A stretch of DNA of 64,000 bases from Streptomyces sp. NRRL B-1347 (GTDB lineage Bacteria; Actinomycetota; Actinomycetes; Streptomycetales; Streptomycetaceae): NCBI RefSeq assembly GCF_000720325.1, contig NZ_JOJM01000001.1, positions 186,001-250,000 on the forward strand, in the 5' to 3' direction. The notes below the pieces were generated by a model. That model worked only from the letters and a program-made list of their open reading frames with translations. It did not search any database and was not told where the DNA came from. Positions within the stretch are counted from its first letter, which is position 1, and each line of letters begins with the position of its first letter. Shown piece by piece: positions 35,201-42,163 of the stretch. The position numbers and the translations under genes are program-made.

Positions 35201-36620
35201 GAACGCGCTGCGGCGGGCGGGCCGCCTCGAAGAAGCGGTGCGCACGTGCGAGGAGGCGCGCTGGTTCCCTGCTCCGGACGCTCCGGAAGCCCTGCTCCTG
35301 CGGGTCGAACTCGCCGAGCTGAAACACCAGGCGGGCGAGCGGGACGAGGCGTGGCAGCAGTTCGCGAAGCTGCACGCCCTGGCCCGCCACGCCCTGCGCA
35401 GGCCATCCCCCGCCCTGTTCACCCCCTGCGCGGCCATCGCGGGCCTGGCCCTCACCCTCGGGGAGCCGCGCACGGCCGTGGAGCTGTACGAGGCCACCCT
35501 GGCCGCCGTCCGCCGGGAGCTGGGGGAGGACCATCCGGACACCCTCGCCGTCCGGGGCCGCCTCGCCGCGGCCCTGTACGCGGTGGGCGAGCGGGGGCGG
35601 GCCTCCCGCGAGGGGACGCAGGTCCTCGTCGACCTCACCCGGGTGTTCGGCGCGGACCACCCCCGGGTGATCAGCGCCCTCAGCGACGTCGCCCACGCCC
35701 TGGAGGGTTCGGAGGACGGGCTGCCCGATGCCATCAACGCGTACGGCGAGGCCCTGCGGCGCAGCCGGGCGGCGCGCGGCGAGGCGCACCCGGAGACCCA
35801 GCGCCTCTGGGGCCGTCTGGTCGACGCCGAGGTACGGGCCGGGAACCGGGAGAGCGCCGTCGAGGTGGCGGAGGAGTGGCGGTCGGCGGCGGCGGACGCG
35901 CTGGGCACCGACCACCCCGCCACCCTGCGCGCGTCAGCGCGCCTGGCCTACGCGTACGGGGCGAACGGCGACTGGAGCCTGGCCATTCCGACGTACGAGC
36001 GCACGCTGGAGCTCCAGCGCGAGGTGCTCGGCGAGGACTCCCCGGAGACCTGGGAGTCGTACGACCGCCTCGCCGCGCTCTTCGCGGAGGTGGGCGACGA
36101 GGACCGGGCGCTGCCCCTGTACGAGCGGGCGCTGCGCGCGCGGCGGGTGAGCCTGGGGGAGGAGCACGAGGAGACCCTGGCCGCGCTCGACCGCACGGCC
36201 ATCGCGCTCCTCGGCAGCGGGCGCCACGAAAGGGCCGTCGAACTGCTCGACCAGGCGCTGGACGCCCGCCGCCGCAGGCTCGGCGAGGCGCACGCCGACG
36301 TGCTCAAGACGTACAGCTACCTCGGGTTCGCGCACCTGGAGGCGGGGGACCCCGCGCGGGCCGTCGTGACGTACCGCACCGCGCTGCACGGGTGCGCCCG
36401 CATGTTCGGCGAAGGGGACGCCCGCACCGTGGCGATGACCAGGAACCTCGTCGACGCGCACCTCTCCGGGGGCGACCGCTTCGGGGCCGTCGAGGTCCTG
36501 GAACACGCGGTGGCCGCCCTCGCGCCCGAACTCGGCGCGGACCACCGCGACGTCCGAGCCCTCAAGGACGAACTGGCCCGGTCGCGCCCCCGGGAGACCG
36601 GGGGCGCGACCGGGCCGTGA
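32202..36620 (+). CDS. SAV_2336-type vWA-like / NB-ARC / TPR protein (NLR-like sensor)
   Basis: 1472 residues. N-terminus PPVTPLELAEMLWLARLLPE, then a disordered Pro/Arg region (40-105), then a domain (about 115-420) with LRHELAIQRALRPLKRRVP, LRLALVVDTGSAM (Asp185) and LTLVLSDCSGPHWW. It has the course of the SAV_2336 N-terminal domain and of a vWA fold, but the metal site DxSxS reads DTGSAM. Residues 587-880 are an NB-ARC module: FVGRAAEL, Walker A GSTGMGKS (618-625), Walker B DDWVLLLD (Asp695), GGRVLVTSRRADGW, GHLPLAL (768-774) and MHPLVQD (876-882) in place of MHD. About ten TPR-like repeats of 42 residues follow (960-1465; ALxxYExALxxxRxxLGExHPxT). This is a STAND sensor of NLR design. 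A 15-bp hairpin lies in the last codons. Confidence 0.85.
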   Translation: MTLDRLRATLEALGPPVTPLELAEMLWLARLLPEATESPDGTRTQRPGGPRLPPDALAPGGARDPEHRRRPRPGHPDDDAEEAAAEDAPRADGTGGRPLHLPRGAARPGTDADDVLVPAPQALRHELAIQRALRPLKRRVPDARRRVLDEDATAARAAERAGRRPWVPVLVPAADRPLRLALVVDTGSAMTVWRPLAGELRAALQRTGAFRDIRLWYVADLATRVGLRSAPGRPAVPPAAAVDPTGRQLTLVLSDCSGPHWWAGRAGEALHTWARRGPTAVLQPLPERLWRRTAAPTVPGRAIAARALAPNAALRFLPHHGRAHRPAGALPVPVLELAPEWLADWAALVTAAGDRPRDTAVTYVGAAPPAPVEPRTDEGDLPIAERVLRFQLAASRTAAGLAAHVALSVPALPVMRLIQQRVTPGSRPSDLAEVLLSGLLEPVDLERGLYDFVPGARAALIETLPRPESLAVTDLLTRIGEEIEARAGSAVRSFRAVVPVAEGTGTRQLGAAGAPFALVSEEALGVLRGRAIRVAERPAAAPAPVVSMHGRTMSLEIHDEALAEWFATSGEVSAPPGLTNVPPQHTFVGRAAELRRLDEELLAPCPASGDLRAVVVCGSTGMGKSALAAYWGTRESVRASLNPVWWLRASTPAEGLADLAHALRPESADAMSREEASEWAVGWLAAHDDWVLLLDGPESPADVAALLERLGAGGRVLVTSRRADGWEGVGPVLELGVMRPAEAVDLLRARLDRDVVEGDAHGLAEALGHLPLALSNAAAYMVREGVSPAQYLMLLERDRSILSEDRPGVGDAIRAVLRTVDDRLARRVVNVFAWLAPEPVPLGLLSRMGSAAALARAAETLAGLGLVSRDGDALRMHPLVQDVVREPDENDAWRSATALRGARFEAVACLDGALPGGAEDPATWPRWQALLPHIDHLAERSEPENDFADLAPLLEEAADFVSVQGEVERGIVMLRRAVAGRERKAGGVSTESLRATRRLVNALRRAGRLEEAVRTCEEARWFPAPDAPEALLLRVELAELKHQAGERDEAWQQFAKLHALARHALRRPSPALFTPCAAIAGLALTLGEPRTAVELYEATLAAVRRELGEDHPDTLAVRGRLAAALYAVGERGRASREGTQVLVDLTRVFGADHPRVISALSDVAHALEGSEDGLPDAINAYGEALRRSRAARGEAHPETQRLWGRLVDAEVRAGNRESAVEVAEEWRSAAADALGTDHPATLRASARLAYAYGANGDWSLAIPTYERTLELQREVLGEDSPETWESYDRLAALFAEVGDEDRALPLYERALRARRVSLGEEHEETLAALDRTAIALLGSGRHERAVELLDQALDARRRRLGEAHADVLKTYSYLGFAHLEAGDPARAVVTYRTALHGCARMFGEGDARTVAMTRNLVDAHLSGGDRFGAVEVLEHAVAALAPELGADHRDVRALKDELARSRPRETGGATGP
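36577..36614. terminator. Hairpin terminator overlapping the 3' end of the NLR-like gene
   Basis: CCCGGTCGCGCCCCC (36577-36591) and its exact reverse complement GGGGGCGCGACCGGG (36600-36614) form a 15-base-pair stem with an eight-base loop. It lies in the last codons of the NLR-like gene and just before the stop of the convergent aldo/keto reductase, so it can serve both. Confidence 0.75.
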
Positions 36621-36635
36621 TTCCGCTCGCGCGCC

Positions 36636-37469
36636 CTACGCGACGTGGAAGTCCGCCGGGTCGGGGCCGATCCGCCGGTCCTCGTTCAGCGCGCTGATCG
36701 CCGCCATGTCCTCCGGGTCGAGCTCGAAGTCGAACACCGTGATGTTCTCCTCGATGCGGGACGGGGTCACCGACTTGGGGATGACCACGTTGCCCAGCTG
36801 GAGGTGCCAGCGCAGGACGATCTGCGCCGGGCTGCGGCCGTGCTTCTGGGCGATCGCGACGATCGCCGGGACCTCCAGGAGCCCCTTGCCCTGGCCGAGC
36901 GGCGACCAGGCCTCGGTGGCGATGCCCTGCTCCGCGTGGTACTCGCGGGAGGCGCGCTGCTGGAGGTGCGGGTGCAGCTCGATCTGGTTCACGGCCGGGA
37001 TCACCGACGTGGCGTCGATGAGGCGCTCCAGGTGCTCCGGAAGGAAGTTGGAGACGCCGATCGACTTGGCGCGGCCGTCCGCGAGGATCTTCTCGAAGGC
37101 CTTGTACGTGTCGATGTACGCGTCCTTGTCCGGCATCGGCCAGTGGATCAGATACAGATCGACGTAGTCGAGGCCGAGCTTGCTCAGGGACTCGTCGAAC
37201 GCCTGGAGCGTCGAGTCGTACCCCTGCGCGCTGTTCCAGAGCTTCGTGGTGACGAAGAGCTCCTCGCGGGCGACGCCGGAGGCCGCGATGGCCTTGCCGG
37301 TGCCCGTCTCGTTCTCGTAGACGGCCGCCGTGTCGATGCTGCGGTACCCGGACTCCAGGGCCGTCGCGACCGCCCGCTCCGCCTCGTCGTCCGGCACCTG
37401 CCAGACGCCGAAGCCGAGCTGGGGCATCTCGATGCCGTTGTTCAGGATGATCGGGGGGACCTTGCTCAC
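36636..37469 (-). CDS. Aldo/keto reductase (2,5-diketogluconate reductase-like)
   Basis: 277 residues from GTG/ATG region at 37469. The NADPH-dependent AKR barrel is evident: IEMPQLGFGVWQVPDDEAER, active Asp/Tyr in SIDTAAVYENETGTGKAI, KLWNSAQGYDS with the active Lys, LIHWPMPDKD with the active His, and VIPKSVTPSRIEENI for cofactor binding. It belongs to the AKR5-type group that reduces small aldehydes and keto sugars. It converges with the conflict-system operon and is divergent from the pqq operon. Confidence 0.92.
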   Translation of the reverse strand: MSKVPPIILNNGIEMPQLGFGVWQVPDDEAERAVATALESGYRSIDTAAVYENETGTGKAIAASGVAREELFVTTKLWNSAQGYDSTLQAFDESLSKLGLDYVDLYLIHWPMPDKDAYIDTYKAFEKILADGRAKSIGVSNFLPEHLERLIDATSVIPAVNQIELHPHLQQRASREYHAEQGIATEAWSPLGQGKGLLEVPAIVAIAQKHGRSPAQIVLRWHLQLGNVVIPKSVTPSRIEENITVFDFELDPEDMAAISALNEDRRIGPDPADFHVA

Positions 37470-37752
37470 GGGCTCTCGATCCTTATGCGTCGTCGGGTGG
37501 TACGTCCATGGTCAACGATCAAAGGCCGTGCCGCATTCCTGGCGGGGGGCCCGGGCCGCGGCGGCCTCTTCAGAATGGCCAGATATGGCTCCGACCTTAT
37601 CGGTCCGAACCATTGACCGCGTCCCGTCATGCCGCGACTCTGTTGCACGTCACTGAACGCAGGCCATCCATGTGAACACCCTACGCACAGCGGTGGTGGT
37701 GTATCCCAGTGGCTCCTGAACCCCCACTTCTTCAGGAAAGGCAGGCACGCCC
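37470..37752. promoter_or_regulatory. Leader and promoter region of the pqq operon
   Basis: 283 bases between the aldo/keto reductase start and pqqA. TTGACC at 37613-37618 could be a -35 element but no matching -10 was found. TCCTGAA (37714-37720) and TTCAGGA (37731-37737) form a seven-base inverted repeat whose right arm touches the pqqA ribosome site (AGGAAAGG, 37734-37741), so folding of the leader could limit translation. Confidence 0.35.
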
Positions 37753-37884
37753 ATGAACAGCCACGACAAGGAGACGTCGGAGCTTCCCCCGGGCCCGACC
37801 GACCGCACGGCCTGGCAGACCCCCGAGTACACGGTCGTCGAGACCTCGCTCGAGGTCACCGCGTACCGCCTCGCCGACCGGTAA
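37753..37884 (+). CDS. pqqA: PqqA precursor peptide of pyrroloquinoline quinone
   Basis: 43 residues, ATG 37753 to TAA 37884, preceded by AGGAAAGG. The C-terminal half reads W-Q-T-P-E-Y-T-V-V-E then T-S-L-E-V-T-A-Y, which is the PqqA core: the Glu and Tyr of the E-V-T-x-Y motif (Glu34, Tyr38) are the residues joined by PqqE to become PQQ. The N-terminal 18 residues are a hydrophilic leader, longer than in proteobacterial PqqA of 23-29 residues. The peptide is the substrate for PqqD-assisted PqqE. It is nine bases from pqqB. Confidence 0.93.
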   Translation: MNSHDKETSELPPGPTDRTAWQTPEYTVVETSLEVTAYRLADR

Positions 37885-37893
37885 GCACGGACC

Positions 37894-38808
37894 GTGCTGC
37901 TGCAGGTGCTCGGCACCGCGGCGGGCGGCGGGCTGCCCCAGTGGAACTGCGCGTGCCCCGGCTGCGCCGGGGCCCGTGCCCACCCCGGGCGCCGCCGACG
38001 CCACGCCTGCCTCGCCGTCCGGGCGGGCCCGGGCCGCTGGTACCTCGTCAACGCGACGCCCGACATCGGCGAGCAGGTCGAGGACTGCCCCGAGCTGCTG
38101 CCCGACCCTGGGGCCGACGTCCGCCGCTCCCCCCTCGCGGGCGTCCTGCTCACCGACGCGGAGCTCGACCACACCCTCGGCATCGCCCGTCTGCGGGAGG
38201 CCCGCGACGGCGTGGACGTGGTCGCCACCGCGCCGGTGCGCCGCGCGGTCCGCGAACGGCTCGGCCTCGGGGCCGTGCTCGGCCCGTACACCACGGTCCG
38301 CTGGCGCGAGCTGACGGACACGGACACGCCCCTGGGCCGGGAGGCGGAGGTCGCCGTCAGCGCGGTGCCCGTTTCGGCCAAGCGCCCGCGCTACGCGGCC
38401 GACGCCACCGGGCCCGCGGCCGACGGGGACGCCTGGTCCGTCGCCCTGCGCCTGCGCGACACCCGCTCCGGCGCCACCGCCCTGTACGCCCCGGCCCTCG
38501 CCGCCTGGACCGACGCCTTCGAGCGGGCCGCCCGCGAGGCCGACCTCGTCCTCGTCGACGGCACCTTCTGGGACGACGACGAGCCGCTGCGGGCCGGGTT
38601 CTCCCGCACCACCGCCACCGGGATGGGCCATGTGCCGATCACCGGTCCGAGTGGTACCGCGCACCGGCTCGCACGCCTGCCGGGCCGCTGTCTGTACACG
38701 CATCTGAACAACACGAACCCCCTCGGGGACCCCGGCGCCGAACAGCACAAGCAACTCGCCGACCTGGGACTCGACGTCGCGGCGGAGCGGATGGTGATCG
38801 AGCTGTGA
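37894..38808 (+). CDS. pqqB: PQQ biosynthesis protein PqqB
   Basis: 304 residues from GTG 37894. The start LLQVLGTAAGGGLPQWNCACPGCAGARA is diagnostic for PqqB: a metallo-beta-lactamase fold with a Cys-rich zinc knuckle. It has LTDAELDHTLGIARLRE in the metal region and the C-terminal TATGMGHVPI and YTHLNNTNPLGDPG. PqqB has been reported to hydroxylate the tyrosine part of the Glu-Tyr intermediate. Overlaps pqqC by GTGA. Confidence 0.95.
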   Translation: MLLQVLGTAAGGGLPQWNCACPGCAGARAHPGRRRRHACLAVRAGPGRWYLVNATPDIGEQVEDCPELLPDPGADVRRSPLAGVLLTDAELDHTLGIARLREARDGVDVVATAPVRRAVRERLGLGAVLGPYTTVRWRELTDTDTPLGREAEVAVSAVPVSAKRPRYAADATGPAADGDAWSVALRLRDTRSGATALYAPALAAWTDAFERAAREADLVLVDGTFWDDDEPLRAGFSRTTATGMGHVPITGPSGTAHRLARLPGRCLYTHLNNTNPLGDPGAEQHKQLADLGLDVAAERMVIEL

Positions 38809-39548
38809 GCACAGCCACCCTGAACGGCACGGTGTCCGGCGAGCGCGAGCCGTGGACGCCCGACGAGCTGACCGAGCGGCTGCGGGCCGTCTCCGCCGAG
38901 CGCTACCACGACCGCCACCCCTTCAACGTCCGGATGCACGAGGGCGGCCTGAGCCCCGGCGAGCTGCGCCGCTGGATCGCCAACCGGTTCCACTACCAGC
39001 GCCACATCCCCGTCAAGGACGCCCTGATCCTGGCCAAGTTCGACGATCCGGGGCTGCGCCGCGGCTGGCTGCGCCGGATCCGCGACCACGACGGCGAGCG
39101 CCCCGGCGACGGCGGCATCGAGCGCTGGCTGCGGCTCGGCGAGGCGGCGGGCCTCGGCCGCGACGAGCTGGAGGACGCCTCCCGGGTGCTGCCGGGGGTG
39201 CGGCTCGCCGTCGAGGGATACGTCAACTTCTGCCGGCTGCGGCCCGCGCTCGACGCCGTGGCCGCCTCGCTCACCGAGCTGTCCGCGCCGGACCTGATGC
39301 GCACGCGGATCGTCGCGTTCGAGCAGCACTACCCGTGGATCGACGCCGACGGACTCGCCTACTTCCGCGGCCGGGTGGAACAGGGCGGCCGCGACGGGCA
39401 GGAGGCGCTCGGCCTGGTCCGCGCGTGGGCGCGCACCCGCGAGCAGCAGGAGCGGGCCGTGGCCGCGCTCGCCTTCAAGTGCGACGTGCTGTGGGCGCTG
39501 CTCGACGCCGTCGACCGGGGCCCCGCCGGGGCCGCACCGAAGGAGTGA
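38805..39548 (+). CDS. pqqC: Pyrroloquinoline-quinone synthase PqqC
   Basis: 247 residues; GTG 38805 overlaps the pqqB stop (GTGA). The all-helical TenA-like fold is recognised by YHDRHPFNVRMHEGGLSPGE, ANRFHYQRHIPVKDALILAK, LPGVRLAVEGYVNFCR, IVAFEQHYPWIDADGLAYFR and ALAFKCDVLWALLDAV, which carry the His, Tyr and Arg of the active site. PqqC performs the final ring closure and eight-electron oxidation without a cofactor. Six bases separate it from pqqD. Confidence 0.97.
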   Translation: MSTATLNGTVSGEREPWTPDELTERLRAVSAERYHDRHPFNVRMHEGGLSPGELRRWIANRFHYQRHIPVKDALILAKFDDPGLRRGWLRRIRDHDGERPGDGGIERWLRLGEAAGLGRDELEDASRVLPGVRLAVEGYVNFCRLRPALDAVAASLTELSAPDLMRTRIVAFEQHYPWIDADGLAYFRGRVEQGGRDGQEALGLVRAWARTREQQERAVAALAFKCDVLWALLDAVDRGPAGAAPKE

Positions 39549-39554
39549 GCCGCC

Positions 39555-39827
39555 GTGACCGACCTCGTACGACTCGACTGGCGGCCCGTGCTCGCCCGCT
39601 CGGTGCTGCTCCGGCACGACCGGGTGCGCGGCGTCGACCTGCTCGTCCTGCCCGAGCGGGTGGTGGTCCTGCGCGGCGCCGCCGGGAGCATCGTGGCGCT
39701 GTGCGACGGCGAGCGCGACGTGGAGGCGATCGTCGCGGACCTCGCCCGGCGCCACCCGGGAGCCCCGGTCGCTGCCGAAGTGCCCGTGTTCCTTGAGCAG
39801 TTGCGGGACGAGGGGTGGCTGCGGTGA
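39555..39827 (+). CDS. pqqD: PQQ peptide chaperone PqqD
   Basis: 90 residues from GTG 39555. The order RHDRVRGVDLLVLPERVVVL, then GSIVALCDGERDVEAIVADL and VFLEQLRDEGWL is that of PqqD, a RRE-type winged helix that binds PqqA and presents it to PqqE. Stop overlaps the start of pqqE (GTGA). Confidence 0.95.
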   Translation: MTDLVRLDWRPVLARSVLLRHDRVRGVDLLVLPERVVVLRGAAGSIVALCDGERDVEAIVADLARRHPGAPVAAEVPVFLEQLRDEGWLR

Positions 39828-40951
39828 CCGCCGCCGCGCCGCCCCCGGCGCCCGGTCCGCCCCCGGCCCCGGAGCCGCCCTGGGCACTGCTCGCCGAGCT
39901 GACGCACGGCTGCCCGCTGCGCTGCTCCTACTGCTCCAATCCGACCAAACTGGTCAGTCGGTCAGCGGAGTTGTCCGGCGCGGAGTGGGCCGACGTCTTC
40001 CGGCAGGCCGGTGACCTGGGCGTCGTCCAGACCCATCTGTCCGGGGGCGAGCCGCTGTTGCGCCGCGATCTGCCGGGGATCGTCGCCGCCGCCGACGGCG
40101 CCGGGATCCACACCCAGCTCGTCACGAGCGGCGTCGGCCTGCACGAGGCCCGGCTCGCCGAGCTGCTTGCGGCGGGCCTGCGCAGCGTGCAGCTGTCCGT
40201 GCAGCACACCGACCCGGACGCCGCCCGGCGCATCGCCGGGGCGCGGGCGTCCGGCGCCAAGGAGCGGGCGGCCCGCCTCGTCCGCGCGGCCGGACTGCCG
40301 CTCGGCCTGAACGTGGTCCTGCACCGCGCCAACCTGGACGCGCTCGACGCCCTCGTGGAACTCGGCCTGGCCTGGGGCGCGGAGCGGATCGAGCTCGCCA
40401 ACACCCAGTTCTACGGCTGGGCCCTGCGCAACCGCGACGCCCTGCTGCCGCACCCCGAGCAGGTGGCCCGCGCCCGCCGCTCCGTCGAGCGCTGGCGGGC
40501 CGAACTCGCCGGACGCATGGAGCTGGTGTGGGTGGCGCCCGACTACGTGGACGCCACCGCCAAGCCGTGCATGGGCGGCTGGGGCGCGGTGTCCCTGACC
40601 GTCGCGCCCGACGGCACGGTCCTGCCCTGCCCGGCCGCCGCCGAACTGCTCGGCGCGGCCGCCCCCAGCGTGCGGGACCGGCCGCTCGACTGGATCTGGC
40701 GGCACTCGCCCGCCTTCACGCGCTACCGGGGCGAGGCCTGGATGCCCGAGCCCTGCCGCTCCTGCGAGCTGCGGACGGTCGACTTCGGCGGCTGCCGCTG
40801 CCAGGCGTACGCCCTCACGGGCGACGCCGCCCGCACGGACCCCGCCTGCGGGCGCTCGCCCGACCACGGGATCGTGCGGGCCCTCGTCGACGCCGCGCGG
40901 GAGCCCGCGCGGGCCGCGGGCGGCTACGCCTACCGCGAAGGAGGATCATGA
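39824..40951 (+). CDS. pqqE: Radical SAM PqqE
   Basis: 375 residues. GTG 39824 overlaps the pqqD stop (GTGA); an upstream GTG 39815 is possible. Cys30, Cys34 and Cys37 (CPLRCSYC) bind the radical-SAM 4Fe-4S cluster; HLSGGEPLLRRDLPG is the SAM-binding GGE motif. The C-terminal SPASM region supplies further clusters (CMGGWGAVSL, CPAA, CRSCELRTVDFGGCRCQA, ACGRSPDH). PqqE makes the carbon-carbon bond between Glu and Tyr of PqqA. The stop overlaps the next gene's ATG (ATGA), tying the cofactor genes to the downstream enzymes. Confidence 0.97.
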   Translation: MTAAAPPPAPGPPPAPEPPWALLAELTHGCPLRCSYCSNPTKLVSRSAELSGAEWADVFRQAGDLGVVQTHLSGGEPLLRRDLPGIVAAADGAGIHTQLVTSGVGLHEARLAELLAAGLRSVQLSVQHTDPDAARRIAGARASGAKERAARLVRAAGLPLGLNVVLHRANLDALDALVELGLAWGAERIELANTQFYGWALRNRDALLPHPEQVARARRSVERWRAELAGRMELVWVAPDYVDATAKPCMGGWGAVSLTVAPDGTVLPCPAAAELLGAAAPSVRDRPLDWIWRHSPAFTRYRGEAWMPEPCRSCELRTVDFGGCRCQAYALTGDAARTDPACGRSPDHGIVRALVDAAREPARAAGGYAYREGGS

Positions 40952-42156
40952 AGCGTTCCGGCATGTCCGTGGCGGCGTGCGCCCTAGCCCTCGCGGGACT
41001 CGTGGGACTCACAGGACTCGCGGGGACCGCCCCCGCGGCCCCGGCCGCGGCCCCGTCCGCGAGCCCCGCGGCCGCCGCGGCGCGGGCGGGCGCCGAGGAC
41101 TGGTCCGTCGCCCTGGTCGAGTCCACCATGGCCCGCCACACGCCCGCGTCCATCGGCGGCTGGTCGTACCCCGTCGGGCTCTACCTCTACGGCCAGTACC
41201 GCACGTACCTGCGCACCGGCGACGAGCGGTATCTGACGTACCTCAAGGAGTACGTCGACCGGTTCGTCGACGAGGACGGGAACACCGCGCAGAAGTACAA
41301 CAGCCTCGACAGCATGCAGGCGGGGCGGCTCCTGGTGGTCCTGCACCACGAGACGGGCGAGGACCGCTACCGGATCGCCGCGCGGAAGATCCGCGACCGC
41401 CTGAAGTCCTATCCGCGCACGTCCGACGGCGGCTTCTGGCACGCCGACACCGCGAGCCGCGCGCACCAGCTCTGGTCGGACGGCGTCTACATGGTGAACC
41501 CGTTCCTCGTCGAGTACGGCGAGGAGTTCGGCGACGAGGCGTACACCGACCGCGAGGCCGTCGCGCAGCTCACCACCTACGCCCGCCACCTCCAGGCGGA
41601 CAACGGCCTGTTCCAGCACGCCTTCGACGCGTCGCGCACCGCCGCCTGGGCCGACAAGGAGACCGGCCGCGCCCCCGAGCAGTGGTGCCGGGCCATCGGC
41701 TGGTACGCGATGGCCGCCGTCGACGTCCTCGACGCCACCCCGAAGGGCGGGCCGGGCCGCGAGGAGCTCATCGCCACCGTGCGCAAGCTCGCGGCGGGCA
41801 TCGCCCGCACCCAGGACCCGGCCACAGGACGCTGGTTCCAGGTCGCCGACAAGGGCGGCCGGGAGGGGAACTGGACCGAGACGTCCTGCTCCAGCATGTT
41901 CACCTACGCCCTCTCGCGCGCCGCCGAGAAGGGCTACGTCTCCGCGTCGTACCGCGAGGTCGCCCGGCGCGGCCACCGGGGTGTCCTGGAGCGGATCTCG
42001 CGCGGCCCCGACGGCCTGACCGACCTGACCGGCATCTCCGTCGGCACGAACGTCGGCGACTACGCCTTCTACGTCGCCCGGCCCCGGCAGACCAACGACT
42101 TCCACGGGCTCGGCGCCTTCCTGCTCATGCACGAACAGCTGCGGAAACAGAGGTGA
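40948..42156 (+). CDS. Secreted glycoside hydrolase, GH105/GH88-like
   Basis: 402 residues from ATG 40948. A signal peptide is visible (KRSGMSVAACALALAGLVGL, cleavage after an Ala/Pro-rich stretch). The alpha/alpha-barrel shows YPVGLYLYGQYRTYLRTGD, GGFWHADTAS, HQLWSDGVYMVNPFL with the catalytic Asp, RAPEQWCRAIGWYAMAAVDV and WTETSCSSMFTYALSRAAEKG, which is the pattern of YteR-type unsaturated rhamnogalacturonyl hydrolases. They hydrate the 4,5-unsaturated uronic acid left by polysaccharide lyases. The ATGA overlap with pqqE indicates co-translation. Confidence 0.88.
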   Translation: MKRSGMSVAACALALAGLVGLTGLAGTAPAAPAAAPSASPAAAAARAGAEDWSVALVESTMARHTPASIGGWSYPVGLYLYGQYRTYLRTGDERYLTYLKEYVDRFVDEDGNTAQKYNSLDSMQAGRLLVVLHHETGEDRYRIAARKIRDRLKSYPRTSDGGFWHADTASRAHQLWSDGVYMVNPFLVEYGEEFGDEAYTDREAVAQLTTYARHLQADNGLFQHAFDASRTAAWADKETGRAPEQWCRAIGWYAMAAVDVLDATPKGGPGREELIATVRKLAAGIARTQDPATGRWFQVADKGGREGNWTETSCSSMFTYALSRAAEKGYVSASYREVARRGHRGVLERISRGPDGLTDLTGISVGTNVGDYAFYVARPRQTNDFHGLGAFLLMHEQLRKQR

Positions 42157-42163
42157 GCCGGGC

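Noticed and set aside
32034..35915. 1293-codon open frame on the minus strand
   Set aside because: It is antisense to the NLR-like gene, has no family motif, and arises from third-position GC bias. The plus-strand protein has consistent NB-ARC and TPR motifs.
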